A stretch of DNA of 64,000 nucleotides from Anisakis pegreffii. Taxonomy: Eukaryota; Nematoda; Chromadorea; Rhabditida; Anisakidae. The stretch's first letter is position 1. Each line of letters opens with the position of its first letter. The stretch spans positions 45,142 through 109,141 of the forward strand of contig JAPYMA010001928.1 of NCBI GenBank assembly GCA_035041965.1, given 5' to 3'. The notes beneath the pieces are model-generated. The model was not told where the DNA came from and did not search any database. It saw nothing but the letters and a program-made list of their open reading frames with translations. Of the stretch, positions 24,503-35,327 are shown piece by piece. Made by a program: the position numbers and the translations under genes.

Positions 24503-27407
24503 CTTCAAACTGAAATTCTCGTTGATGACGAAATATTTTCAATAGCGACTAATTGCACTTTTATGCAAAAATCTCTCGCCTATGATGAACGGTTGCATTT
24601 GAAATAGCGATGAAGCAATAATCAATTATTTCTAGACACAAACCACTGAAATTGCACGCCTCATTTTGTAGTGAAGTGTGATGGAATAAGTGATGATTGT
24701 TTTTTTACAATCAGCTACAACAGAAACGAATCATGATAATGGAATTTCGAATGAAAAAAATATTCGTTGATAAAATGAATGTTTCATTGAAAATCAATTG
24801 TTCACAATATAAATTTGGAGAAAGAACTACGACGATTGTGTCTACACTGCATACCATTCACATTTTCAGCACTTTAATATTAAACAATCCGACATCGATT
24901 ACATTTTCTCATATTGATGTCCATTTAAGTGAACTCCAATTACGACTCATATGGAAGATTTTTTACGAATACCACTGACGAGTAGCCTAACAACGAGTGA
25001 AGTGTAGCTCACTCGGCTAAGTACAAGCATTTGTGACGTTCAGCACACTACTGAGTAATTAGTTACATTCGACAAGTGATAAAGAAACAAAAATGGCTGC
25101 ATAAAACGAATCGAAAATCGTTTTTGTTAAGTGCGATTCATTGTTCGATGTAAAGCAATATGCATTCGACGCGTGAGAATAAACCACTGATTGTAATAAT
25201 GATCAGATAAACACCACTTTCAGTAGTAAAGAGATTTTTTCGGATGTCGAATGGTGCGGTCGGTACGTCTTATTATGGCAGCAGCTGTCGAGCCTGAACC
25301 AACTGACAATCAACCATTTCACCCATTGTTACTATTGTCCCTTCTGATTGTGAATTTTGAAGTGGAGTTAAAAGAAGTTGATGAAAGAAATCAACAATAA
25401 TTAGTTTTCACAGCAGATGCGATCGATGCGGAGGAGAGTTTCAAAGTTGCGATGAATGGCGTTCTTCGTCATGTATGCTTTAAACTTTAAGGCATGACTT
25501 TTTAAGATCTTACACAGCATGACAGCTGTGATTATATAGTAGCAAAACTTCTCAGAACAATCCATTTCTAACAAACTCATCGAGCAAATTGGAAGTTGCA
25601 TCATGCGAAAATCATACTCTACTAAGCGATGCCTCTTGGAGCAGAATTGTCATCAATCGATTCCCACTCATCCCAGCCAAATGACTGAGTTATCGATTTG
25701 GAAAGCAAGCAGAAGGTTGATAGAATGCGATAAAGTTTTCATGATCACGACTGACCATGCCTGTTTCTTGAACTGCTAAGGCAACCGTTCAACTTTTGAG
25801 CTTTACATGAGGGCAACATAGAAGAGAGGCAGGGATTCGTCACGGAGCGATTTTCTTTTTTCATTTCATTTGGTTACATTGCATTCACAGGTAGTGATAC
25901 AAATGCGAAGTGTCATAACTGAGCGCTGATAAACTGCTGATAAAGGAAAAAGGAATGCGAGAAAATTCACCGAAGAACATGTTGAGCATGAGCAAAAGTG
26001 GTGAATGTTCGATGAATAATAACAACAACAAGAATTCAGCATTTCGATGAGATATTGAATGGAGGGATGGATGGTAGATGTGAAGCTTTACAATTGTAAA
26101 CAACATCCAACCGCTTCAAAATTCAATTGGAGATAATACGAGTGAATACGCGGAGTGATGGCTAAACAGCAATGAATACACACGAATCAACCGAGTGTTC
26201 GTGTGTGTGCATTTGTCAGTGATACGAAACAAACAAACAGAACGTCAATAAAATAGGCAATTGGCTAGACATTATTGAACAGAGGTATCAGCTCAAGTCA
26301 GATAACAAGTAGAGAAAGACGTCGTTCAGAGAAGTTGAAGAAAGGCAAAGTTTCTTCTTGTTGTTCAGCAGCAATAGCAGGAGCAGTACCACATCAGATG
26401 TTATCCAGTTCGATTCGATTGTGAGCTTGCTATACCAAACACAGCAAATAGTTAGACTGAAGGGGTTTGCCTCAATGAAAGCATGATGGAACAAACAAAT
26501 GAATTGCTCGCGTACGAAATTACTGCCGATCCTGTGTGAAATTAGAGTGGTGAGCAAGCAATGGAGAGCGTTGGTTTTCGTTTCACCCATTGCGCAATTG
26601 CATTGCAACAAATAAGATTTTAGCGAATTGTGGAGTGAAGTGGAAATTTCTGTGAAATGCGTACGGTGAAGTGGAAAGATGTGACGGAAATGGAACTGAG
26701 TTATTTCAAACAACCATCAATAATTCTCTAGTATGCGCAAGAATTTATTAAACATTTTCCACTGAAAACATTGTCAGCGAAAAGAAGTGAATCATTTTGT
26801 CGTATTCACACATCATATAGAGACTTGTAAAAAATACCGAACATTTACGGAACAGAATGGAACAAAAGTTTTGCTGGGTTTGTAAATCATGAGTTTAGAT
26901 GCCCACTGAAAAGGAAGAAATCACACATGGTAGTGACTGGTCGATTCGTGACAAGTCTAGTGGAAATGGACAGGAACATTCAATAATGAAACCACTAGAA
27001 TTCATCTCGAAAACATAATCTGATCAATTCTCAGATACAATTTTGTCAGTGATATTTTTGGTAATGCATTCTTGAATATACTCAGAACTTATACAATTAT
27101 AAAGCTCAAGAACCGTATGATGTCCTCCTCAGCCATATTATAGAATCACTCATTTTCGAAATGTAAGTAATTTTCAGTAGTTGAGCAAAAAATGATGAAA
27201 AATAAAACTACTTGCATGAATGTAATGTGGTTTGAACGGAAGGTGAGTATTGCAAACGATTTAATGACGAAGTACAACATAATTGTTATTAATCAAATGC
27301 GTATTTGCACTGTGCAACATCGAACTATTCGAGCCACACAACACAATAAATTATTGTAATCGGAACAAGTTGCAGATATGAAGATGACAAAATTTTTTCC
27401 ATTACTA

Positions 27408-30400
27408 TCACATCGATTCCGATATTTCACCGCGAAGACTCTTCTTAATCATTTCACGTTTCTTCGCCAAATCCCAATCACTCTTACCAAGCACATACGC
27501 CAACTTGGTCAGTGCAGCTTCTGGTGTTATATCCGCACCCGGAATTGCACCCGCATCATAGAGAACCTTTAATCAATGTGTTCTTTACTGATCGCATCCA
27601 CTCAAACAAGTCATACATGAGCCCAAACTCAGGATAATTTGCAAATTAGTTTATCCAGAAAAAAATATTATGTTGAGACCTTTCCAGTCAGATATGTGAC
27701 ATCAACTTGTCCCTTTGGGCATTGTGATACGTTTATGATGATGCATCCACGTTGAACGGCTTCCTGAATCTCGGAGAGAATATCCGTTCGTCTTGACGGC
27801 ATATTACCTGCACCATACGTTTCCAAGACAACACCCTGCGTCGGTGGTTGCAAAAACGCACGAACCTTCAACGCTCTCCCGTCATAAATTTAATTAAGCT
27901 AGCAAGACGTTAGGCAATGAAATTCGTAAATTTTTTAAATCCTTTTTATCAGTTGACAGCATAAGCTGTTTCTCATGTATTACTCTTTCGTGTAAATGTA
28001 TTGAACTATTCGTCGATTTTGAAAGTAACTGAATTCCAATTTGTTCGCTTTAAAAAGTGAGTACTTTCTGATGAGGTGATATTTTGCAAGCTGATGATTG
28101 TGAATCGGTAAATTAGTCGGTCTCCAGCTGATAGCCACGGGTGGTCATCGTCAAAGCGTCATTGAAAACTGAAGTGAACTAACGGTGCTTAGCGGTATTG
28201 ATGGGAATATTTGAAGAATGCCCACATAACGACACAGTGTATCCGAAAGTGCGAACGGTGCTAGTGTAGGTGGTTGCCATAGCAGATCATAATCAACTGA
28301 AGGTGGATTATGAATGATTTTGATGAAAGTCTCCTGATGAAAAGAATTTTGAAGGAGAGTGCTAAATCGCAGTGACAATGCAACGGAATGCTTTTAGGGA
28401 TAAATGCTGCCAACTCGCATCTGACTACATTCCATGTTTTCCAAGAGTAATAACTGTAGCTCTTTGAATCGAGATTTCACGAAAATGGTTCGTGAATACA
28501 TCACTGCAAAGTGGCAAAATTGTAGAATCATTTTACGCAAACATTCCTGAAGAAATTGAATTGACTGAAGGGATTTACGAGTTGAAGAGAATTTTTTTGT
28601 ATGTCACCTTTGATATCGATCTCCATATGTGCGAGCGGTTGCATGTTTGGACTGATGAATGCATTCAAACCGAAATTATCGTATTTGATCGCTCGATTAC
28701 CTCTCAAAAGTTTATTGTCGAAATAAAGTGTCACCTCAGGAATAATCAGCTCACCAGCAATTATGAGCGAACCTATGAAATTATCACGTCCATCTGAGCG
28801 TACTTCACAAATAGGAATCTGAAATCGTTCGATGCACGCATGAGATCGAGTGGCTTCGATAAAACCAACTCATTTTGGCAGTCGAGTGAATGAAATCGAA
28901 GTAACCCTCAATGAAATTGATTTTGCAATGCAATCGCAGTGCTATCGATGCTTGCTGTTCAGTACTTACGAAAGTAATTCCGAACAATTAACCCAAACTT
29001 TTCAACAACCAGAAGGTTTGCTATATGTTCTGAATCATGCCCGGCAGTAGGTGACGCTGCCGAGCCCTCATTACTTTGGAGTTTACATGCGTGAACAGTG
29101 TATGATGAGTCAGTCAATCAAATGCTACTTGACGAAAGTGTTATGCATCGAATGATCAACGCTCACTTGTGCTCCAGTTACAACCACCGGTTTACGCAGA
29201 TTCTCAAGCATGAATGAGAGCACGGATGAGGTGTACGCCATGGTGTCGGTGCCATGTAGCACCACAAATCCATCAAACATATCATATGAGGCGCTAATGT
29301 CTCGAGCGATTCGAATCCAATCATCAAACGTCATATCCGATGAATCAAGTAATGGGTGATATTCAACTATCTAAATAATGCATTCTCCTCAAAATAGCAT
29401 CACCAGAAGTTTCAAGTGAAATCAATTTAGAAGTGTGAATTAACACCAAAATTTGCTCAAATTAAGTCGATGGTTTTCACGTTCGGGTGCTCCATTACCC
29501 CTTTTGATGAACTGGCAAACCGCCCTTACCACCAAATTACCCAAAATGGGTAAATTGACATCCTATGAGAGCCACGGTCCTAGACTTTTGCGTTGCTGAT
29601 TATTGTAATCGTATATGATTGCATGAAAATCTATTGTCATTGATACACTCACTTCATACTGATTTTAACAGGTTCTCATTCTTTTCAGACGTGTTGTATT
29701 CACTCTCATAGCTATTTCATGCGAATATCGTTCTCTCGATGAGTTTTTCTCATTCACTTCGACTCATTTCACTTCCCAGTTCGAATCAATTTCTCATTCT
29801 GTAGCTTATACTATTTACTGGATGCGTTGACGAGTGTTGACAGCAGAAATCAACAACACAACAATCGAGTTGAATTACTCAGCAACGTTCAACAGTCAAG
29901 CGATCAATTACAGAGTGTATTTGATAGAATGAGAATTTGACTTTTATTGTTGAGTGAAAAGAATGAGAAATTAGCGAAAGAGAACACTTTTGCTGATAAA
30001 AGCTATGAGAGCGATTGTAACAGCAAGGAAAAGAATGAAAACGGTGTTAAAACAAATGAACACCCTGTTAGACCTGGACGAAAATAGCAGAATGAAGATT
30101 GTTGCCATCAACTAACCGTATTTGCATATCCGAGTATTAAAAATTACCAAAATAACAACTGCACGAAATACTAATTTCCCAACTTCCTCCATTAACCTTG
30201 GACACCTCCAAATTACCCAGAATGGTTAATTTCGCACCCTGTGAGAACCACTGTACTAAGTGATGAATTCGCAACTGATATACTTGATAGGCAAGGCACA
30301 TACCCAGTAAAGTACTCGTTTGTGCATGTGTCGAACTGGTGGTAAGCATAATGGCTTAATGGCAGCGCCTGCGTAATGTGCTTCCACGTAGGCCTTATCG

Positions 30401-31645
30401 TTGAGCGGTGGTAGTTCACGAACAGCCTTAGGTAAGTAATGAGCAACTGGCACGTAAACTGCAAGAAAGGAAGGTGATCCTTAGGTAAATTAGACTTTTT
30501 TGGAGTCCGTCTAATAGTAAGCATGAAACTGTTGACGGTGGTTGATGAGCAATGTTAATCAGTGATTGACGTATCAACTGATTTCGAATTGTGCATATTA
30601 AACGAGTTCAGGAGTGATGTTTGCGTGCAATAGATAGACTCTCACCTCCATCGACACTCTTCATACCGATTGTTCCACCCGTATACAAGACCAGCACCCT
30701 TGCCTCAGGCATTTCTTGACCAGCCCTCAACTGTGGAATTCCCAGCGTTTCGGCTACTGGGAATGCCGCATCCGAACGACGTAACTCAGATACTGCTTTT
30801 GCTAACGACTGAATATGTGAACGATTCAGATGGATATTTTCTTAGTTTGAATAAATTCATAACGACCATTTCATGCAAAAAAAATGTTTGTGGTTCGAAT
30901 GTCAGCAATATATTGATTCTTCAACATGTTTCAGTGAATGAAGCAACAGATGACTGTCAGCAGGTTTTATATTGTCAGCAGTAAGATATTGTAAGCAGTA
31001 ATATATTATATATTGATGCATATTGAGCGCAGGTTTTCTCAGTGTGGATGGTGTTTTCCATTGGTGAACGAAAGTAGTTTGCAAAATACAGAAGGCAACA
31101 AGCTGCAATACAGATGCAAATGAATGAATATTTCGAGAATTGGACGCCACTTCTATATGTAATATTTGGGTAGAAATTATCATGTGGTATTTCTTAGCCT
31201 GTTTGCAAAAGCTTCTGTTTGTTATGAAAATCCTTTGCTGTTATCATGCTTTGCAGCATAACTTCATAAAATTATCACTGTATGCTTGGCCATCTTAAGC
31301 GTCCCCATTGAAGCTGCTATGAGACATCGTTACTTATGGGTGGATGGGAGGGAGAGGGAGGATGGATGGATTTTAGTTGCTATATCAGCCCAGCTGGGCG
31401 GCTGGCTGAAAACGGTCGATAGTCACTTCTCCAGGTGAATTTTGCAAAATGATAGAGTCGAGTTGGCTAGATGAAGATTATCATTATTTATACACATAGT
31501 TTGAAATACCTGTGCGGTGGTCTGCTCAGTTCTCGTCCCAGTATGAACATGCAATGTTTTCGGTACATGAGACTCATCTACAAACTGCTCACTGGGAGGC
31601 GTTGTGTCTTTGACTATATGAAACGGCGTATAATTACCGGTCTTC
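27408..31645 (-). CDS. L-asparaginase (ASPG type) without ankyrin repeats, paralogue A
   Basis: Exons: 31510-31645 (5' limit provisional), 30646-30808, 30304-30458, 29167-29370, 28608-28818, 28184-28296, 27680-27865 and 27408-27566 with a TGA at 27408-27410. From the second exon onward this is 396 residues in phase. Catalytic signatures are [17 protein letters not shown] (nucleophilic Thr) and [18 protein letters not shown] (Thr-Asp pair). The segment [19 protein letters not shown] and the end LRGEISESM complete the catalytic fold. The enzyme would hydrolyse asparagine to aspartate and ammonia in the cytosol. Paralogue B at 35328-41347 has the same exon lengths but continues into ankyrin repeats, absent here. 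The first exon ([13 protein letters not shown]) matches B, but its join to a start codon is unresolved. Confidence 0.85.
29468..29580. mobile_element. decayed short hAT-like MITE in an asparaginase intron
   Basis: The left end cgatggttttcacgttcggg and the reverse complement of the right end (ccgtggctctcataggatg) are similar and resemble hAT termini of the CAGTGGTTCTC type. A related terminus (cagtggttctcacaggg on the minus strand) ends at 30253 in the same intron. No target duplication is visible. Weak evidence. Confidence 0.35.
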
Positions 31646-31672
31646 CTGAATAAGCTTAACCATGTTGTAGGT

Positions 31673-31849
31673 TTACGAAACTCCGAAAATGCTTTCAAAT
31701 TTGAGTATTGTAGAAGCAATCAAGATCACTGCTGGAAGTACCAGCATCACTTGCCTATTGATCGGGCCCACTCGAGTGACTCTCTGCTCGGCCATGCCTA
31801 GAAGAATCACTGTAGAGAGTAGTATGAGCGTCGGTAGCTTGTTCATCAT
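31673..31849 (-). other. possible signal-peptide-like first exon near asparaginase A
   Basis: An open frame from ATG at 31849 (second ATG at 31846) begins MMNKLPTLILLSTVILLGMA, which looks like a signal peptide or membrane anchor, and ends at TAA 31673. It lies directly upstream of the provisional first asparaginase exon on the same strand. The only in-frame join I found would need a 31-nt intron (phase 2 donor at the final codon), which is too short to trust. It may be a separate or spurious frame. Confidence 0.25.
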
Positions 31850-31905
31850 TGAATTCACTCGAACCCTTTAATGCTTCATAAATTATCATTAATGCCAAAC
31901 GTTGA

Positions 31906-32218
31906 TGTTGCGACTAGACAGTCGCAAAAATATCACATCATACAAAATCACGTCACTATAATATAAACCTACACAAAATATCACATCATTACAACATACA
32001 AATACAAGCACATAACCGAACACCTTATATCGTTATCTTATCTCAAATCTATCCTCCACAATCTTCCAGTAATATTTGTTGAATCTATGTTCAAATTTGC
32101 TTACATCCGTAGCAGTCGGCTGTTCGACTCATCCTTTACAAATTATTATTTTACTTTACAAATTGCAACTCATTTACTTTTCATTCAATTGTAAATCATT
32201 ATTTCCCTTGTAGCCTAT
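31906..32218. repeat. left terminal direct repeat of the LTR-type element
   Basis: 313 bp, starts TGTTGCGACTAGACAG, ends cttgtagcctat. About 8 differences from the right copy. Confidence 0.9.
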
Positions 32219-32565
32219 CTGAATGAATACTGTAATCGTGACATGCGCGCCATTGTCATTAATACCGTTATAAAGTAGAGTTAAAGTCAAACCTGGCTTG
32301 GTGCAATTGTTTTAATTGATTTCATCATATTCGCTGTTGGCAGATTTATTATCCTCTATCCTTTTCATTCTAATTCTTATAATTTTGTTTGATTGTATTA
32401 TTATTACGTTGCACTCTCATCATTATTCATAAACAACAACCAATTTACATCATTTATCCAAAAACCAATATGCAGCATACAAAATTTCTTTCACACCCAC
32501 AATTGACTATATTAACGACCAATAGATTAAAACGCAACACACATACAACAATTTTAGTCGTTACA

Positions 32566-32626
32566 TGGGGCTCAGCCGGTGATCGAAACCTGGATCTCTC
32601 GCAACCAAAGCGAGAATCATACCACT
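32566..32626 (-). other. tRNA-Pro(TGG)-like sequence lacking a proper 5' acceptor strand
   Basis: On the minus strand AGTGGTATGATTCTCGC, TTTGGTTGCGAGAGATCC and GGTTTCGATCACCGGCTGAG then CCCCA correspond to the D loop, anticodon arm (anticodon TGG in a GAGAA-type loop context), T arm and 3' acceptor strand of tRNA-Pro. The 5' acceptor strand expected to pair with CTGAGCC is not present; the preceding sequence is unrelated and contains another CTGAGCC. The 3' end reads into CCCCA, as though CCA were included. Best read as a tRNA-derived fragment, not a working tRNA gene. Confidence 0.7.
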
Positions 32627-32709
32627 TTGGAGAATTCCATCTCGTCGGCTCAGAAAGAAGTCGCTAAGCTCAAATAAAACAATCTCCTTCTTCCTCTCCC
32701 CCTCCCCAA

Positions 32710-33022
32710 TGTTGCGACTAGACAGTCGCGAAAATATCACATCATACAAAATCACGTCACTGTAATATAAACCTACACAAAATATCACATCATTACAACA
32801 TACAAATACAAGCACATAACCGAACACCTTATATCGTTATCTTATCTCAAATCTATCCTCCACAATCTTCCAGTAATATTTGTTGAATCTATGTTCAAAT
32901 TTGCTTGCATTCGTAGCAGTCGGTTGTTCGACGCATCCTTTACAAATTATTATTTTACTTTACAAATTGCAACTCATTTACTTTTCATTCAATTCTAAAT
33001 CATTATTTCGCTTGTAGCCTAT
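32710..33022. repeat. right terminal direct repeat of the LTR-type element
   Basis: 313 bp copy of 31906-32218. Differences include gtcgcg against gtcgca and ttgcattcg against ttacatccg. Confidence 0.9.
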
Positions 33023-33970
33023 AGTTTCGAATTTTGATATCATGTAGATCATTCCGAAACTGATTGATTCAAATTTCGCGTATTAACTGCCGTTCACAGA
33101 TGTCATAACTAACACAAATGGCTGAAACAAATTTTTCGATATGCTTTAATTGGTATGTCAGATATTAATGATATCAAAGGAGCACTAAGAAAAACCATTC
33201 AACTGAACGAAAAAAAGCGAGAGTAGCGTCATTTAATAGGAGGGGGCAATTTTGGAGTCAAGTGATTGTTGATAAATGGAATGGTGATTTTTGGCTCCGT
33301 CTCACATGATTTCAGCCTTTAAATAGCGATGTTGAAGCAACGCATAACGATCAAGGATGTTCTCAATCGCTATTCCAATACACACACACAGAATGCATAA
33401 TCCAATATTGGCAGCAATGGAAATTTTCATTCATAATTCCAATGTAAATATTGAAATGCTCTTATTAATCGTTCAAGTGATGATGAAACAATCAAAATGT
33501 TTGCACGCTGTGACAGCAGCAATAGCATTAAGCAGATTAAAATTTTCAAAAATGAATGAACTGTAAGATACTCTGAAATTTTTCTTCAAAAAAAGGGTTA
33601 GGCGATACTTTGAAAGTCGTGCTTTATGCGCCTATGCATTAAAGAAGATCGAAAATTAATTCTTTTGATAAGAACGACTGAATTGTATGCGTGTGATTAA
33701 AATGATAACTTATTACTGATAAGCATAGGATCAGTTCATCTTTGGTGCACTCCTCGATTGCTGATCAGCCGTAGAAAAAACCTGGTAACCATTCATAGCC
33801 TGCCGCTTACAATATACCAAACAACTGTTTCGCCTTGTGATTTCGTTTCAAGACTTTAGCATTCTTTTATGTTGCGTGAAGAAAGAGATAAACGATAAAT
33901 TCATGCAACTGCTGCTTGTTGTACTTTATGCAATGTAGTCACTGTGTAAATCGCTCAAATTGGTTGAAAA
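33023..33970. other. intergenic, nothing recognised
   Basis: Sequence between the LTR-type element and the small membrane-protein candidate. Only short random open frames are seen. Confidence 0.4.
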
Positions 33971-34318
33971 TTATTGTAGGATCAGAGGGTCGTTTTGATT
34001 TACATTTGGTGCTTTATCGTCGGTAATCGCTGAGATCAAATCGAATACGAGGAAGATCGCTTTTGATTTGTGTATGTAAACGAATATCGGATTCAGAGAT
34101 CTCGAAGGCGCAGTATTTCTCTCCACTGGGGACCAAAATCTGTTCCATACAACGATGAGCAATGTTGTGATCATCAGGAGCAGCGAAAGAGCCATCACAC
34201 TGATGGAAGACTCACCCTGATTGTTGTGATAAGCCTCAACCGAAATTACAGAGAACAACTGAGTCCAAACATCGTTGGACTCAGCTGTAAGGTGACCTTC
34301 GGGATAGCCATCGTCCAA
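33971..34318 (-). CDS. small single-pass membrane protein candidate, 115 residues
   Basis: Single open frame with ATG at 34318 and TAA at 33971. It begins MDDGYPEGHLTAESND, has one strong membrane segment near residues 40-63 (SVMALSLLLMITTLLIVVWN) and a polar tail ending NVNQNDPLILQ. Codon choice looks like that of the real exons nearby rather than random AT-rich sequence. I recognise no family. A good internal 5' splice site (caggGTGAGT) could mean that it is part of a spliced gene. It lies downstream of asparaginase B on the same strand. Confidence 0.38.
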   Translation of the reverse strand: MDDGYPEGHLTAESNDVWTQLFSVISVEAYHNNQGESSISVMALSLLLMITTLLIVVWNRFWSPVERNTAPSRSLNPIFVYIHKSKAIFLVFDLISAITDDKAPNVNQNDPLILQ

Positions 34319-35327
34319 AAATTATGATACAATGACGATGTGTCATAGTGCCCACTAACAGATTACGATGAAATTTTCGGTATCTGTTCACTCGGGAATG
34401 TTTCTGGTTTACAGTTGGACATTCGAAACAGTCGATATGCTGTTTGAAGAAATCATTGTTATGGTTAGGGGACACTCAAAATTAGGAATGCGACTGCTCC
34501 AGAAATAAGTTGAGAGCTGATGGAGGAATGAAATGGCCGGAATAATTTTGCGACAAAATTGTTATCGTTAGCGTGACTGAAAGTAGAAACGGAAGTGTGT
34601 TGGTGCATGAATAACTGTTGAAAACGATAAGTAATTTGCTGATGACAGCAGATAATACGTTGGACCTCCGCTGTATATTTCAGCTAGGTTTCGAATCTTT
34701 TTATGAATTGGTTAGAACATTTTGTGTGTGTGTGGAATATCGCGATCGTTCAGTTATTATCTCAGTTGCTTTTTAAATGCGATCTGCTGATAGCAACCTT
34801 CATGTTCAAATGCACATATTTTATTTTGCATTCAATCAGGCTCATCAAAGAGACGTTATCATTATCACACAATATTGAACTGACGACGAGCAGAGCAATA
34901 AATTGATAAAAATATTAACTCCTCCAAGAGAGCAACTAAACAACATCAGAAAAATACAAAATGAACACAAAAATGTTAGCACATAAATGCTACGATAGGA
35001 AAATGATCAAGGCGACCCAACGATAATCGGTAACCCAATAGGATTGTGCCGAGAAATGCATGGAAACCATGATAACACAGATTGCAACAACTCAATTTCT
35101 AAACTGAGAAATTTCATTGCACAAACTAGACAATCGAAAAATATAATTTTATTGCTCTAACACAGTTCACCTCGTTATGGCTGGATGACAAATGCAAACG
35201 ACAAGCGTCCGTTTGCATTTTGAAATCGTAGAGCGGACTCCAACACCGGAGGATGTGTAAAATCAAGAACAACCTTTCAACGAAATGCATTCAAAAAGCA
35301 ACATATACAGTACTATATACAATCAAC
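34319..35327. other. intergenic, 3' flank of asparaginase B
   Basis: About 1 kb without a convincing gene; short plus- and minus-strand frames only. Confidence 0.4.

Larger units (their letters stand above)
23128..27407. other. intergenic region upstream of calpain
   Basis: About 4.3 kb with no convincing gene. It should hold the calpain promoter and the 3' flank of the first asparaginase gene. The longest open frame (minus, 26288-26713, 141 codons) has serine/leucine-rich low-complexity content and no family likeness. Confidence 0.45.
31906..33022. mobile_element. small LTR-type element (313-bp direct terminal repeats, no coding interior)
   Basis: Two direct repeats of exactly 313 bp (31906-32218 and 32710-33022) differ at about 8 positions, roughly 97% identical. 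Each begins TGTTGCGACTAGACAGTCGC, the TGTTGCG start with a short inverted repeat (GCGACT/AGTCGC) that I associate with Bel/Pao-type LTRs. The 491-bp interior encodes no protein, so the element is a TRIM-like non-autonomous derivative. A pyrimidine tract (tccttcttcctctccccctc) lies just before the right repeat. The repeats end in gcctat rather than CA, and I see no target duplication, so element ends and orientation are uncertain. Confidence 0.75.

Noticed and set aside
25000..25080. tRNA-like words (tagctcactcgg) near 25005
   Set aside because: No T arm and no pairing acceptor strands could be found.
26288..26713. 141-codon minus-strand open frame
   Set aside because: Low-complexity Leu/Ser content, strong strand composition bias in the region, no family and no splice context.
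31645..31675. In-frame splice joining the signal-like frame to the first asparaginase A exon
   Set aside because: The intron would be only 31 nt, shorter than any other intron in this window, so the join is not asserted.
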